Counted from the first letter of the stretch, positions 1 through 5,103 are shown. The stretch is 7,804 nucleotides of DNA from Treponema sp. (GCA_031273405.1 JAISRW010000165.1:1-7804), one strand, 5' to 3'. Notes: generated from the letters alone by a model not told the origin. Program-made: numbers and translations.

Positions 1-161
1 TCCAGGTTTATCATCAGGGGATCTTTGGATCGGATCGAAATGACTTTCCCCCGTTTTAGGACAAAATCTTCCAGGAAGTAATCATAGTGCCCCTTGGTAT
101 AGGGAATAACCCGGCTTAATGTTTTTAGGGGACGGGCGCATTTAAGCATAAGAATATCCAT
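1..161 (-). CDS. N-terminal part of an unrecognised protein, cut by the window edge
   Basis: On the minus strand an ATG at 161-159 opens a frame that stays open for 53 codons to the edge of the window, beginning MDILMLKCARPLKTLSRVIP. A GGAG Shine-Dalgarno sequence lies at 170-167, five bases before the ATG, which is why I chose this start. The visible residues are mixed basic and hydrophobic, with an aromatic patch (GHYDYFLEDFVLKRGK); there is no signal peptide, membrane segment or motif I can name. I do not recognise the family. The leader region holds a short hairpin (174-188) and a longer compound hairpin (206-251). The good ribosome site and open frame make it a likely gene, but 53 codons could be chance, so confidence is moderate. 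Confidence 0.5.
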   Translation of the reverse strand, partial: MDILMLKCARPLKTLSRVIPYTKGHYDYFLEDFVLKRGKVISIRSKDPLMINL

Positions 162-173
162 GCAAACTCCCGT

Positions 174-188
174 CGAACCTCCGGTTCG
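174..188. repeat. 15-nt hairpin motif, copy 1 (CGAACC-TCC-GGTTCG)
   Basis: A perfect 6-bp stem with a 3-nt TCC loop. The same 15 bases occur at 2878-2892, and a one-base-pair variant (CGGACC/GGTCCG, loop GGA, so the opposite orientation) occurs at 5152-5166. All three are in gaps between genes. In the variant both sides of one base pair changed, so the stem is kept. Here it lies 13 bases upstream of the partial gene's start codon, on the minus strand. Confidence 0.6.
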
Positions 189-205
189 CGGAACCCCGTT
201 AATCG

Positions 206-251
206 GAATTTTTGCATGAAGGTGTGCCAAAGGCGCACTGAACAAAAATTC
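206..251. repeat. Compound hairpin with outer and inner stems
   Basis: The outer arms GAATTTTTG (206-214) and CAAAAATTC (243-251) are perfectly complementary over 9 bp. Inside them GTGTGCC (222-228) and GGCGCAC (232-238) pair around an AAA loop with one G-T pair. It sits in the untranslated region before the minus-strand partial gene. There is no T tract on either side typical of an intrinsic terminator, so I call it a palindromic repeat of unknown role. Confidence 0.55.
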
Positions 252-270
252 ACCAAAGCACAACAAACTC

Positions 271-466
271 CTAGTACCTTGATTAGGCTAAATGAACTGA
301 TAAGGAATTTAACCACTGACCTCACGGACCGCACAGAAAAATAGGGAAAAGCTGGAAAAATATCGGAAATAAGCTGATTTTACTTCAAGTTTACCCTTTT
401 TCTTCGTCCGTGTTGTCTGTGTGGTCCGTGGTTAAACTTATTGATTTGACCTAATCAAACTGCTAG
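271..466. mobile_element. MITE-like element of about 196 bp with imperfect terminal inverted repeats
   Basis: The left end (271-314) and the reverse complement of the right end (430-466) share CTAG, then TTGATTAGG, AAAT and TTTAACC in the same order, with small differences and a 7-nt length change between them. The interior also folds back: a GAAAAATAGGG-type stretch after the left arm mirrors CCCTTTTTCTTC before the right arm, and two GGACC-type stretches face each other. The ends are bracketed by CAAACTCCTAG (264-274) and CAAACTGCTAG (456-466), which could be a target duplication overlapping the ends or part of the repeat. No coding capacity. A relative of the left end is at 5274-5312. This is the structure of a small non-autonomous element; no transposase is visible to confirm it. 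Confidence 0.55.
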
Positions 467-519
467 AGATGTGCGGAACTCGGATAAAACGTATTCGGTT
501 CGGGCCGTCCGGGCTTTTT

Positions 520-546
520 AAGGGGCGGCTAAGCCTCCCGCCCTTT
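520..546 (+). terminator. Orphan terminator-like hairpin
   Basis: GGGCGG (523-528) pairs with CCGCCC (538-543) around a 9-nt loop. The stem can extend through G522-T544 and the A-T pairs 521-545 and 520-546, and the 3' side runs into TTTTGT. This resembles a plus-strand Rho-independent terminator with a short U tract. No plus-strand gene lies upstream of it in the window, so what it would terminate is unknown. It could also be part of the repeat-rich spacer. Confidence 0.4.
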
Positions 547-586
547 TGTCCAAGTCCCTTGATAGTCCGGTTTTCTTTTCGTTACC

Positions 587-619
587 GCCGGACATGACGG
601 CCTTTATCCGCTGTCCGGC
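587..619. repeat. Inverted repeat GCCGGAC / GTCCGGC at the edge of the 21-nt array
   Basis: GCCGGAC at 587-593 and GTCCGGC at 613-619 form a perfect 7-bp stem around 19 bases. A further GTCCGG at 565-570 can pair with the same CCGGAC (588-593), giving two mutually exclusive hairpins. It ends exactly where the 21-nt repeat array begins (about 620). Confidence 0.4.
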
Positions 620-642
620 TCCCAAACACTGCTGAGACGCTC

Positions 643-696
643 CCAAATGTTTGTAAGCCCCTCCCAAACAGTTGCGAGAGGCTTACACACATTTGG
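643..696. other. Long hairpin in array unit 1
   Basis: Arms 643-663 and 676-696 can form 19 of 21 base pairs around a 12-nt loop (CCAAACAGTTGC). The mismatches are T651/C688 and C660/A679. The equivalent hairpin of unit 2 is at 770-823, with the same loop sequence. Confidence 0.7.
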
Positions 697-769
697 CTAT
701 CCTTTGTCATATGCCACTGAGGCACTCACAAACATTTGCGAGGTTTTCACAACTACATGGAAGGATCTC

Positions 770-823
770 CCGAATGTTTGTAAGCCCCTCCCAAACAGTT
801 GCGAGAGGCTTACAAACATTCGG
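770..823. other. Long hairpin in array unit 2, with a covarying base pair
   Basis: Arms 770-790 and 803-823 form 20 of 21 base pairs around the same 12-nt loop as unit 1. The only mismatch is C787/A806. The pair A645-T694 of unit 1 is G772-C821 here, so both partners changed and pairing was kept. The unit 1 mismatch T651/C688 is a proper T778-A815 pair in this copy. Confidence 0.7.
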
Positions 824-994
824 CTATTCTTTATCACGTGCCCCTGAGACACTCACAATCATTTGCGAGGTTTTCACAACTACATGGGAGGATCTCGCAA
901 ACATATGGGTAAGTCTTAAAAACATTTGCGGGGATCTTAAAAACCTTTGCGAGGGTCTTAAAAATCTTTGCGGGGATCTTAAAAATCTTTGCCA

Positions 995-1504
995 ATGACT
1001 AAAAAGGAGGCCGGTGCGGCTCGGAACGGCGGCCGCATCCCTTCGGGGGGCGGGGATTTTGACGGCCGATTTGAGAACCTCGTCAATTATGCCGGAGAAA
1101 AGACAGGCGGCGGCAGGACGGAACGGACGTTGATTCCCCCTGACGCGGTAAGCAGGCTCTCCTCGGCCTAGAATGTGCGGCATGAGGCGTATCAAAAGAC
1201 CGTCGGCGCCCATTCCAAGGCGGACAGGGAGGCGGAAAACAACGCCCGCAAGGCGGGGACGGCGGTTATCCGCCCCTTTGTCCGGCAATACCGTATGCTT
1301 CCGCCTGTTACCGATGTTGCGGCCCTTAAAGAAACCCAACCGATGACCCGTTCCCCCTGGATCATCACGCTCCCGCCTGAGGCGCGGACAAACTTTTTTC
1401 CCTGTGTTCCGCGCCGGCAAAGCAAGGGCGGCATCGGCCCGTGGGGGGGCGTGCGGCACGTTGCGGCGGGGTACAGTGTTTTTGTTTCACCCAAACAGAT
1501 CTGA
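995..1504 (+). pseudogene. Decayed copy of an uncharacterised treponemal IP..D.DF protein family
   Basis: One reading frame from ATG 995 to TGA 1502-1504 is broken only by an in-frame TAG at 1169-1171 (codon 59). Before the stop it reads IPSGGGDFDGRFENLVNY (codons 15-32) and IPPDAVSRLSSA; after it, NNARKAGTAVIRPFVRQY (82-99), PPVTD (103-107) and KGGIGPWGG (144-152). From memory this matches an uncharacterised family of about 200-230 residues, frequent in Treponema, with IP..D.DF..W..NLV.Y at the start, NARK...IR.FV..YLR...VTD in the middle and KGE.GPWSE at the end. Between VTD and GPW only about 40 codons remain where intact members have about 100, so an internal deletion is likely too. The ATG overlaps the TGA (996-998) of an open frame through the repeat array. 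No good ribosome site precedes the ATG. Family function is unknown. Confidence 0.65.
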
Positions 1505-1548
1505 AATCACGGGGCCCCTGAATAATGACGGAAAAAGACGGTTCCGCC

Positions 1549-2067
1549 TCACAACACCGCGTTCAAAGAATTGAAGTCGTTCGCCTTCCCCAGTATTTCC
1601 AGGTAGACAGAGATCATCCCCCGGTGGTGGGTGCCGTGATTAAAGCAGTGGAGGATAAGGCCGCCGAAATTCCGTTCGTACTGAGCGCCGGAAGAATCGC
1701 TGTATTTAAGCGGCCTCTCAAGGTCGCTTCCGCTGATTCCGCCGGCAAAGGCGGTTATCCTGTCGTCCAGTTCCGGCCGCATCGAAAGGTATTCCCCCAT
1801 ATCCGGAAAAAATTCTTCCTTGAAGGAATAGGATTCCCGGGCGAAGAAGGGATCGTTAAAAACGGCGAAGTCCCTCAGCTTTGAATAGCGTTTAAGCCAG
1901 TTGAAGTCGCAGATGTAGAGGTGGGAACACAAGCTCCTGACCGAGGAGAAATAACCGCCCAGAGGCTTGTCCCATTCTCCGGCGTTTAAGGTCCCAACGA
2001 TTCCGTTCATAGCCTCATTAGCCGCCTTGTTGTACTTTGCCAATAAAATAACAGTGTCTTTTTGCAT
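1549..2067 (-). CDS. DinB-family metalloprotein (damage-inducible protein type)
   Basis: A 172-residue protein with the DinB/YfiT four-helix-bundle pattern. The putative metal triad is H49 (in SLCSHLYICDFNWL), H144 and H148 (in FNHGTHHRGMISVYL); the HxxxHRG signature in the third helix is characteristic. Length is typical for the family (about 150-175). Members bind a divalent metal, and several are thiol-dependent transferases; the substrate here cannot be told from sequence. I chose ATG 2067-2065 rather than the longer frame that starts upstream, because AGGAGGAG lies just before it (2080-2073) and the extra 20 residues read through spacer. It is cytoplasmic, with no signal peptide. It lies 138 bp downstream of the flavoprotein gene on the same strand, so the two may be co-transcribed. 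No obvious terminator follows the stop codon. Confidence 0.85.
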   Translation of the reverse strand: MQKDTVILLAKYNKAANEAMNGIVGTLNAGEWDKPLGGYFSSVRSLCSHLYICDFNWLKRYSKLRDFAVFNDPFFARESYSFKEEFFPDMGEYLSMRPELDDRITAFAGGISGSDLERPLKYSDSSGAQYERNFGGLILHCFNHGTHHRGMISVYLEILGKANDFNSLNAVL

Positions 2068-2070
2068 AGT

Positions 2071-2080
2071 TTCTCCTCCT
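2071..2080 (-). promoter_or_regulatory. Strong ribosome binding site for the DinB-family gene
   Basis: On the minus strand the sequence reads AGGAGGAGAA five bases before the ATG at 2067. It is the strongest Shine-Dalgarno match in the window and fixes the start of the 172-residue product. Confidence 0.8.
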
Positions 2081-2107
2081 TGCAAGAAATTGTAAATTGA
2101 TATGATC

Positions 2108-2125
2108 GTGGGGCAAAAGCCCCAC
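2108..2125. repeat. Hairpin GTGGGGC-AAAA-GCCCCAC between the flavoprotein and DinB genes
   Basis: A perfect 7-bp GC-rich stem with a 4-nt loop. On the minus strand the loop is TTTT and the stem is followed by GATCATATC, not a U tract, so it is not a good terminator. It lies in the leader of the DinB-family gene, about 40 bases before its start, and could affect mRNA stability or processing in a two-gene transcript. The adjoining CACAAACTCCT resembles sequence at 262-271. Confidence 0.5.
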
Positions 2126-2205
2126 AAACTCCTGGGGCGCCGAATTGACCGTGAAGCGCAATCGGACGCGCGGCGTCCGCTTTACGCGCGGAGCGCGGCA
2201 AACTG

Positions 2206-2823
2206 CTAACGGATGAAATTGGTCCGCTTTCTCGGGATGATCGGAGGCGGCAGGGGCGCTTCTTGTTTGCCGGCCCTCAGGGTCTTGATGAGCCAGGCCA
2301 TATTCCGGCCCTGGACTTCCATAATCTGAAGGCCCTCTTCGTCTTCGGCCAGTTCTTCGGGGGTGTTTCCGTGGATCACGTTCCAATAGACGCCGGGGGT
2401 GATGAGCATCTGGGCCAGGTTAAAGTAATTGTTAATCTGCTGAAAAGCGGCGATACCCCCGGAACGCCTTAAGGACACCACCGAGGCGCCGGCCTTATAG
2501 CGCAGATCCGGGCCGGGAAAGAAGAAGCGGTCCAGAAAACACTTGAAAGTCCCGGCTATGCCGCCGTAATACACCGGACTCCCCAGTATGATACCCTCCG
2601 CTCCCAGAGCCTCCTCCCGCCAGGAGTTAACCTCGTCGTCAATGACGCATTTCCCGGTATCCTTGCATTTCCGGCAATCCATACAGCCCCGGATGCTCCT
2701 GTTACCCACCGTAACGATCCCGGTCTCTATGCCTTCCCTTTCCAATGCCCCGGCCATCACCGAGATCCCCTTTGCCACAACCCCGCCGGTATGGGGGCTC
2801 CCGTTAAAAGCAATTACCTTCAT
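2206..2823 (-). CDS. Flavodoxin-fold NAD(P)H:FMN reductase with an iron-sulfur-flavoprotein-type cysteine motif
   Basis: A 205-residue protein. It opens MKVIAFNGSPHTGG, the FMN phosphate-binding loop of the NADPH-dependent FMN reductase / flavodoxin-like family (residues 7-14). GSPVYYGGIAGTFKCFLDR (81-99) is the second flavin-binding segment that lines the isoalloxazine. Between them are four clustered cysteines, C47, C50, C53 and C59 (C-x2-C-x2-C-x5-C). This compact spacing is the one described for the archaeal iron-sulfur flavoprotein Isf, where it holds a [4Fe-4S] cluster. So an electron-transfer or reductase role with FMN plus a cluster is likely; substrate and electron partners are unknown. 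The C-terminal tail (about 185-205) is proline- and arginine-rich. ATG 2823 is preceded by GGGGAGG with 7-nt spacing. Cytoplasmic; the gene lies upstream of the DinB-family gene. Generic annotation would be flavodoxin family protein. Confidence 0.88.
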   Translation of the reverse strand: MKVIAFNGSPHTGGVVAKGISVMAGALEREGIETGIVTVGNRSIRGCMDCRKCKDTGKCVIDDEVNSWREEALGAEGIILGSPVYYGGIAGTFKCFLDRFFFPGPDLRYKAGASVVSLRRSGGIAAFQQINNYFNLAQMLITPGVYWNVIHGNTPEELAEDEEGLQIMEVQGRNMAWLIKTLRAGKQEAPLPPPIIPRKRTNFIR

Positions 2824-2856
2824 TCCTCTGCCTCCCCAAGTTTACTATGCCGATGT

Positions 2857-2867
2857 TTTCCCAAAAC
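2857..2867. repeat. TTTCCCAAAAC motif
   Basis: An 11-nt motif also found at 3033-3043 and as the left arm of the hairpin at 5415-5443, with a one-base variant in the hairpin at 5104-5133. Here it lies in the leader of the flavoprotein gene with no perfect partner arm close by; GGGAAAG at 2895-2901 is a weak one. Confidence 0.4.
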
Positions 2868-2877
2868 CCGGTTAGCG

Positions 2878-2892
2878 CGAACCTCCGGTTCG
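2878..2892. repeat. 15-nt hairpin motif, copy 2 (CGAACC-TCC-GGTTCG)
   Basis: Identical to the 15 bases at 174-188: a 6-bp perfect stem with a TCC loop. It is in the 243-bp gap between the pyrophosphatase gene's end and the flavoprotein gene's start, about 55 bases before the flavoprotein ATG. Confidence 0.6.
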
Positions 2893-2962
2893 ATGGGAAA
2901 GCCTTAGCATGACACTTTTTTTCGCCGCCGTCTATTCCGCCTGGAGGGATCTCGGACAGTTC

Positions 2963-3043
2963 CACGGACCGCACGAGCATTTAACCGCGAAAAACACTAA
3001 AAAAGAGAGGCAAAGATAAAGATGAGGGAGCTTTTCCCAAAAC
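2963..3043. repeat. Degenerate dispersed-repeat debris
   Basis: CACGGACCGCAC at 2963-2974 also occurs at 323-334 inside the MITE-like element. It is followed by TTTAACCGCGAAAAACAC (2980-2997), resembling the TTTAACCAC of that element, then purine-rich sequence and TTTCCCAAAAC at 3033-3043. I read this as a worn relative of the 271-466 element or a mosaic of the same repeat modules. It has no coding potential. Confidence 0.4.
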
Positions 3044-3066
3044 TCAAGTAAAACCGCTGATTTTGC

Positions 3067-4719
3067 CTATTTTGCCATTGACTCTATAAGTTCCGAAACC
3101 AGAGGGATAAGCTGTTTTTTCCGGGAAACCACATCCTTGAGCAGGTAAATTCCCTCGTTTATCACGGGAAAATGTATCTGGCTTATAAAGGACTTTTCTC
3201 CCCGGATAAAAAGCAGGGAGTCCAGGGTGGTGACGTCGGTTACCAGGAGAGCCGAAAAAAGCAGATCCTTTTTGTTTTTGATGTCCTCCAGGACGGTAAA
3301 AAGTTCATCCATCCGGAGAATGAGGATATCCGGGCTATCGGTCTCGATCTGGCTTACCGAGAAGGCCAAGTCCTGTTCGGCGTATTCCTTCATATCCATA
3401 GTCACCAGTTCCTCCGCCGGGCAGGTATTAACCTGGTTCGCGGCGGATTGCAGATCGTTGCTCAGGCTCTGAATCTCCAGGCCCGTCAGGGCGGACAGGT
3501 AGGCCGCGACCTCCCGGTCGGTATCGGCGGTGGTGGCGGACTGGAGGGAAAGGGTATCCGCCAGGATGCCGCAGAGCAGCGCCGAGGCGATTTCCTTATC
3601 GGGGGTAACCCCCTGTTCCCGGTACAGATTGGTGATAATGGTACAGGTCGCCCCCACCACCCTATTAATAAAGGTGATAGGATACTTGGTCGCCAGGTTC
3701 CCCAACCGGTGGTGATCGATCACTTCAAGAATTTTGTAGTTTTCAATGCCCTCTATGGCCTGGCTTGGTTCGTTATGGTCCACCAGGATCACTTCGATAT
3801 TCGGCTCCTCGATCAGGTCCCCCTCAAAAATAACCCCCATCACCCGGCCGCCTTCATCGCCGATGGGAATACACCGGGAGGGCGCCCGGGAAAGGGGGGG
3901 CCGGATCTTTTTTATCGTATCCGTGAGCCGCATCAGGGGAACGGCGGTATCCCCCACAGCCCCCACGGGGACCGAATAAATGGCGAGCATGGCGGTGGAG
4001 GAAGTATCGTAGGGGCTGCTTATCACCGACACCCGGTTTGCTTCCGCCAGGGCGGCCAGGCCCGGCCCCAGGGTATGGCCGTTGGAAAGGATAAGCGCCC
4101 GGACCCGGCGTTTCAGGCAGAACTCCTGAATATCCCAGCGGTCCCCCAGGATTACCAGGGCGTCATCGGGGTTTTCATGTTCCAGGTGGCTTTTAAAGTA
4201 CTCGTTATAGGACGCCGCTACCACCAGGGGGGATTCCTTCACCTCCTTATCGTCATAGAGGGTGACAGGCGAAGCCCGGAGGGTGCTCACCAGATGATCC
4301 AGGGAAACCGGGAAGGCCGATTTGGTGTGGGGGTTGATATTGGCGATCACGTACCGGGCAAAGAGCTTGTAGTGGAGCATGCTCTGATAGACCCCGTCGC
4401 TGTCCACGATGGGCAATACCCGCAGCCCCTCCTGCTGCATCCGTTCCAGGGCGTCCCAGAGGGAGACATCGGCGTTAACCGTCACCGGCGGCTCCGAAAG
4501 ATAATAGGCCGCCTTGGGGATGAGGTCCGGCAGATATTCCGGGGCCGGAACCCCGAAGCGGTCCAGGATATATTCGGTTTGGGGGCTTAATTTCCCCGCC
4601 CTGGCGGCAAAACAGTGGTCCAGCCCCTGGGCCTGCTTGAGCCGCGCGTAGGCCGCCGCGGACACCACCGAATCGGTATCGGGGTTCCGGTGGCCGATAA
4701 TATATATTCGTTTCTTCAT
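3067..4719 (-). CDS. ppaC: Manganese-dependent (family II) inorganic pyrophosphatase with CBS and DRTGG regulatory domains
   Basis: A 550-residue protein hydrolysing PPi to two Pi. The DHH domain starts with IGHRNPDTDS, giving metal ligands H10, D14 and D16, and resumes after an insert with VDHNE (D314, H315), IDHHR (D335-H337) and GILADT (D388). The DHHA2 substrate domain ends with the signature SRKKQ (532-536). The insert of about 240 residues splits the DHH domain and holds CBS 1 (about 72-128), a DRTGG-like domain (about 183-250) and CBS 2 (about 253-303). In the family, CBS pairs bind adenine nucleotides and DRTGG forms bind diadenosine polyphosphates. Canonical enzymes have about 310 residues, CBS-DRTGG forms about 550, so length fits. 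I prefer ATG 4719 over GTG 4725 because the promoter at 4727-4755 would start transcription near 4720. No Shine-Dalgarno sequence precedes either. Cytoplasmic, monocistronic. Confidence 0.93.
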   Translation of the reverse strand: MKKRIYIIGHRNPDTDSVVSAAAYARLKQAQGLDHCFAARAGKLSPQTEYILDRFGVPAPEYLPDLIPKAAYYLSEPPVTVNADVSLWDALERMQQEGLRVLPIVDSDGVYQSMLHYKLFARYVIANINPHTKSAFPVSLDHLVSTLRASPVTLYDDKEVKESPLVVAASYNEYFKSHLEHENPDDALVILGDRWDIQEFCLKRRVRALILSNGHTLGPGLAALAEANRVSVISSPYDTSSTAMLAIYSVPVGAVGDTAVPLMRLTDTIKKIRPPLSRAPSRCIPIGDEGGRVMGVIFEGDLIEEPNIEVILVDHNEPSQAIEGIENYKILEVIDHHRLGNLATKYPITFINRVVGATCTIITNLYREQGVTPDKEIASALLCGILADTLSLQSATTADTDREVAAYLSALTGLEIQSLSNDLQSAANQVNTCPAEELVTMDMKEYAEQDLAFSVSQIETDSPDILILRMDELFTVLEDIKNKKDLLFSALLVTDVTTLDSLLFIRGEKSFISQIHFPVINEGIYLLKDVVSRKKQLIPLVSELIESMAK

Positions 4720-4726
4720 ATACACT

Positions 4727-4755
4727 ATACTAAGCGTTTAGAGTTTTTTTTTCAA
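4727..4755 (-). promoter_or_regulatory. Sigma-70-type promoter predicting a leaderless pyrophosphatase mRNA
   Basis: On the minus strand TTGAAA (4755-4750) and TAGTAT (4732-4727) are separated by exactly 17 nt. Transcription would begin about 7 nt after the -10 box, near 4720, directly at the ATG (4719-4717). The bases between the -10 box and the ATG contain no Shine-Dalgarno sequence, consistent with leaderless translation. An overlapping TATAGT (4729-4724) is an alternative -10 but would put the start inside the ATG. Confidence 0.5.
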
Positions 4756-4778
4756 AAACCCCGGCAGTACGGCGCCGA

Positions 4779-4850
4779 GCAGTTTGTTACGCTTCGCGTA
4801 TAAAACCTCAAAAAATCGCTTTGCAGGCGATTTTTTACCTTACAAACTGC
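4779..4850. repeat. Nested inverted repeat
   Basis: The outer arms GCAGTTTGT (4779-4787) and ACAAACTGC (4842-4850) are perfectly complementary. Inside are ACGC-TTC-GCGT (4789-4799) and a strong inner hairpin, AAAAAATCGC (4810-4819) with GCGATTTTTT (4827-4836). The inner hairpin has T6 on its 3' side on either strand, so it could act as a weak bidirectional terminator, but no gene ends here: both neighbours start facing away from it. More likely a palindromic repeat element. Confidence 0.55.
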
Positions 4851-4872
4851 GTAAAGGATGCCCAATAATCGT

Positions 4873-4912
4873 GGTTTTTGTGACTTTTTTGCTAAAAAAA
4901 GTCACAAAAACC
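4873..4912. repeat. Perfect palindrome with an 18-bp stem and 4-nt loop
   Basis: GGTTTTTGTGACTTTTTT (4873-4890) and AAAAAAGTCACAAAAACC (4895-4912) are exact reverse complements around GCTA. It is the strongest simple hairpin in the window and lies in the 790-bp spacer between the pyrophosphatase and pta starts. The stem ends in CC/GG with no U tract outside, so a terminator role is unlikely. It is followed by ACAACAGGCTCCTAG (4920-4934), close to ACAACAAACTCCTAG at 260-274 beside the MITE-like element. Confidence 0.7.
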
Positions 4913-4960
4913 TACAAGTACAACAGGCTCCTAGCGCCGCACCCCGGCGGTTTTACTGTT

Positions 4961-5091
4961 GAGTCCCCTCCGAAAACCCTGTTTCCGTGAATTTCGATCT
5001 TTTTCTGAAATCCTAAGTCCTTATAATACAATGACTTACGAAAGACCAGAAATGTCAAATTTACAAAAAAGCCCCTTTTCGGAGGGGACTC
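4961..5091. mobile_element. 16-bp perfect inverted repeat flanking 99 bp, possible MITE
   Basis: GAGTCCCCTCCGAAAA (4961-4976) and TTTTCGGAGGGGACTC (5076-5091) are exact reverse complements. The 99 bp between them is AT-rich, with no open frame I would call a gene. Open frames that cross it on both strands simply read ESPP-K from the two arms. The shape (about 131 bp, matched ends, non-coding) fits a small non-autonomous element, but no target-site duplication is evident. Confidence 0.5.
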
Positions 5092-5103
5092 AAATTTAAG
5101 GTT

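Larger units (their letters stand above)
620..994. repeat. Array of about 18 degenerate 21-nt repeats, including two 127-bp tandem units
   Basis: A core such as TCCCAAA, TCACAAAC or TTAAAAA recurs at 620, 641, 662, 683, then 726, 747, 768, 789, 810, then 853, 874, 895, 916, 937, 958 and 979. The steps are 21 nt, apart from two 43-nt steps that each hold a weakly conserved repeat plus one extra base. Positions 641-767 and 768-894 are two copies of a 127-bp unit (six repeats plus one base) differing at about 11 positions. The last four repeats are more uniform (TTAAAAAYCTTTGCGRGG type). The cores come in both orientations (CAAATGTTTG and CAAACATTTG). Because 127 is not a multiple of three, the second unit is read in a different frame, so conservation is at nucleotide level rather than protein level, although the last repeats read as 7-residue units (DLKNLCG) in one frame. 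Confidence 0.85.

Noticed and set aside
620..994. CRISPR array
   Set aside because: Repeats are degenerate with a continuous 21-nt period and there are no unique spacers of constant length or cas genes.
824..1459. A 211-codon minus-strand open frame across the repeat array and pseudogene
   Set aside because: Its carboxyl end is only the 21-nt repeats read backwards (RFLRSPQ units), and the rest is antisense to the family-like plus-strand frame.
1511..1518. GGGGCCCC palindrome between the pseudogene and the DinB stop as a terminator
   Set aside because: An 8-nt palindrome without a loop or a T tract; too weak to call a terminator on either strand.
2007..2386. Minus-strand open frames overlapping the end of the flavoprotein gene and the start of the DinB gene
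   Set aside because: They are out of frame with both well-supported genes and their products are arginine- and proline-rich shadow translations.
3172..4590. A 472-codon open frame on the plus strand antisense to the pyrophosphatase gene
   Set aside because: It lies wholly inside a gene with clear catalytic motifs. Its product is low-complexity (H, G, Q, R rich) as expected from a GC-rich antisense frame, and it matches nothing I know.
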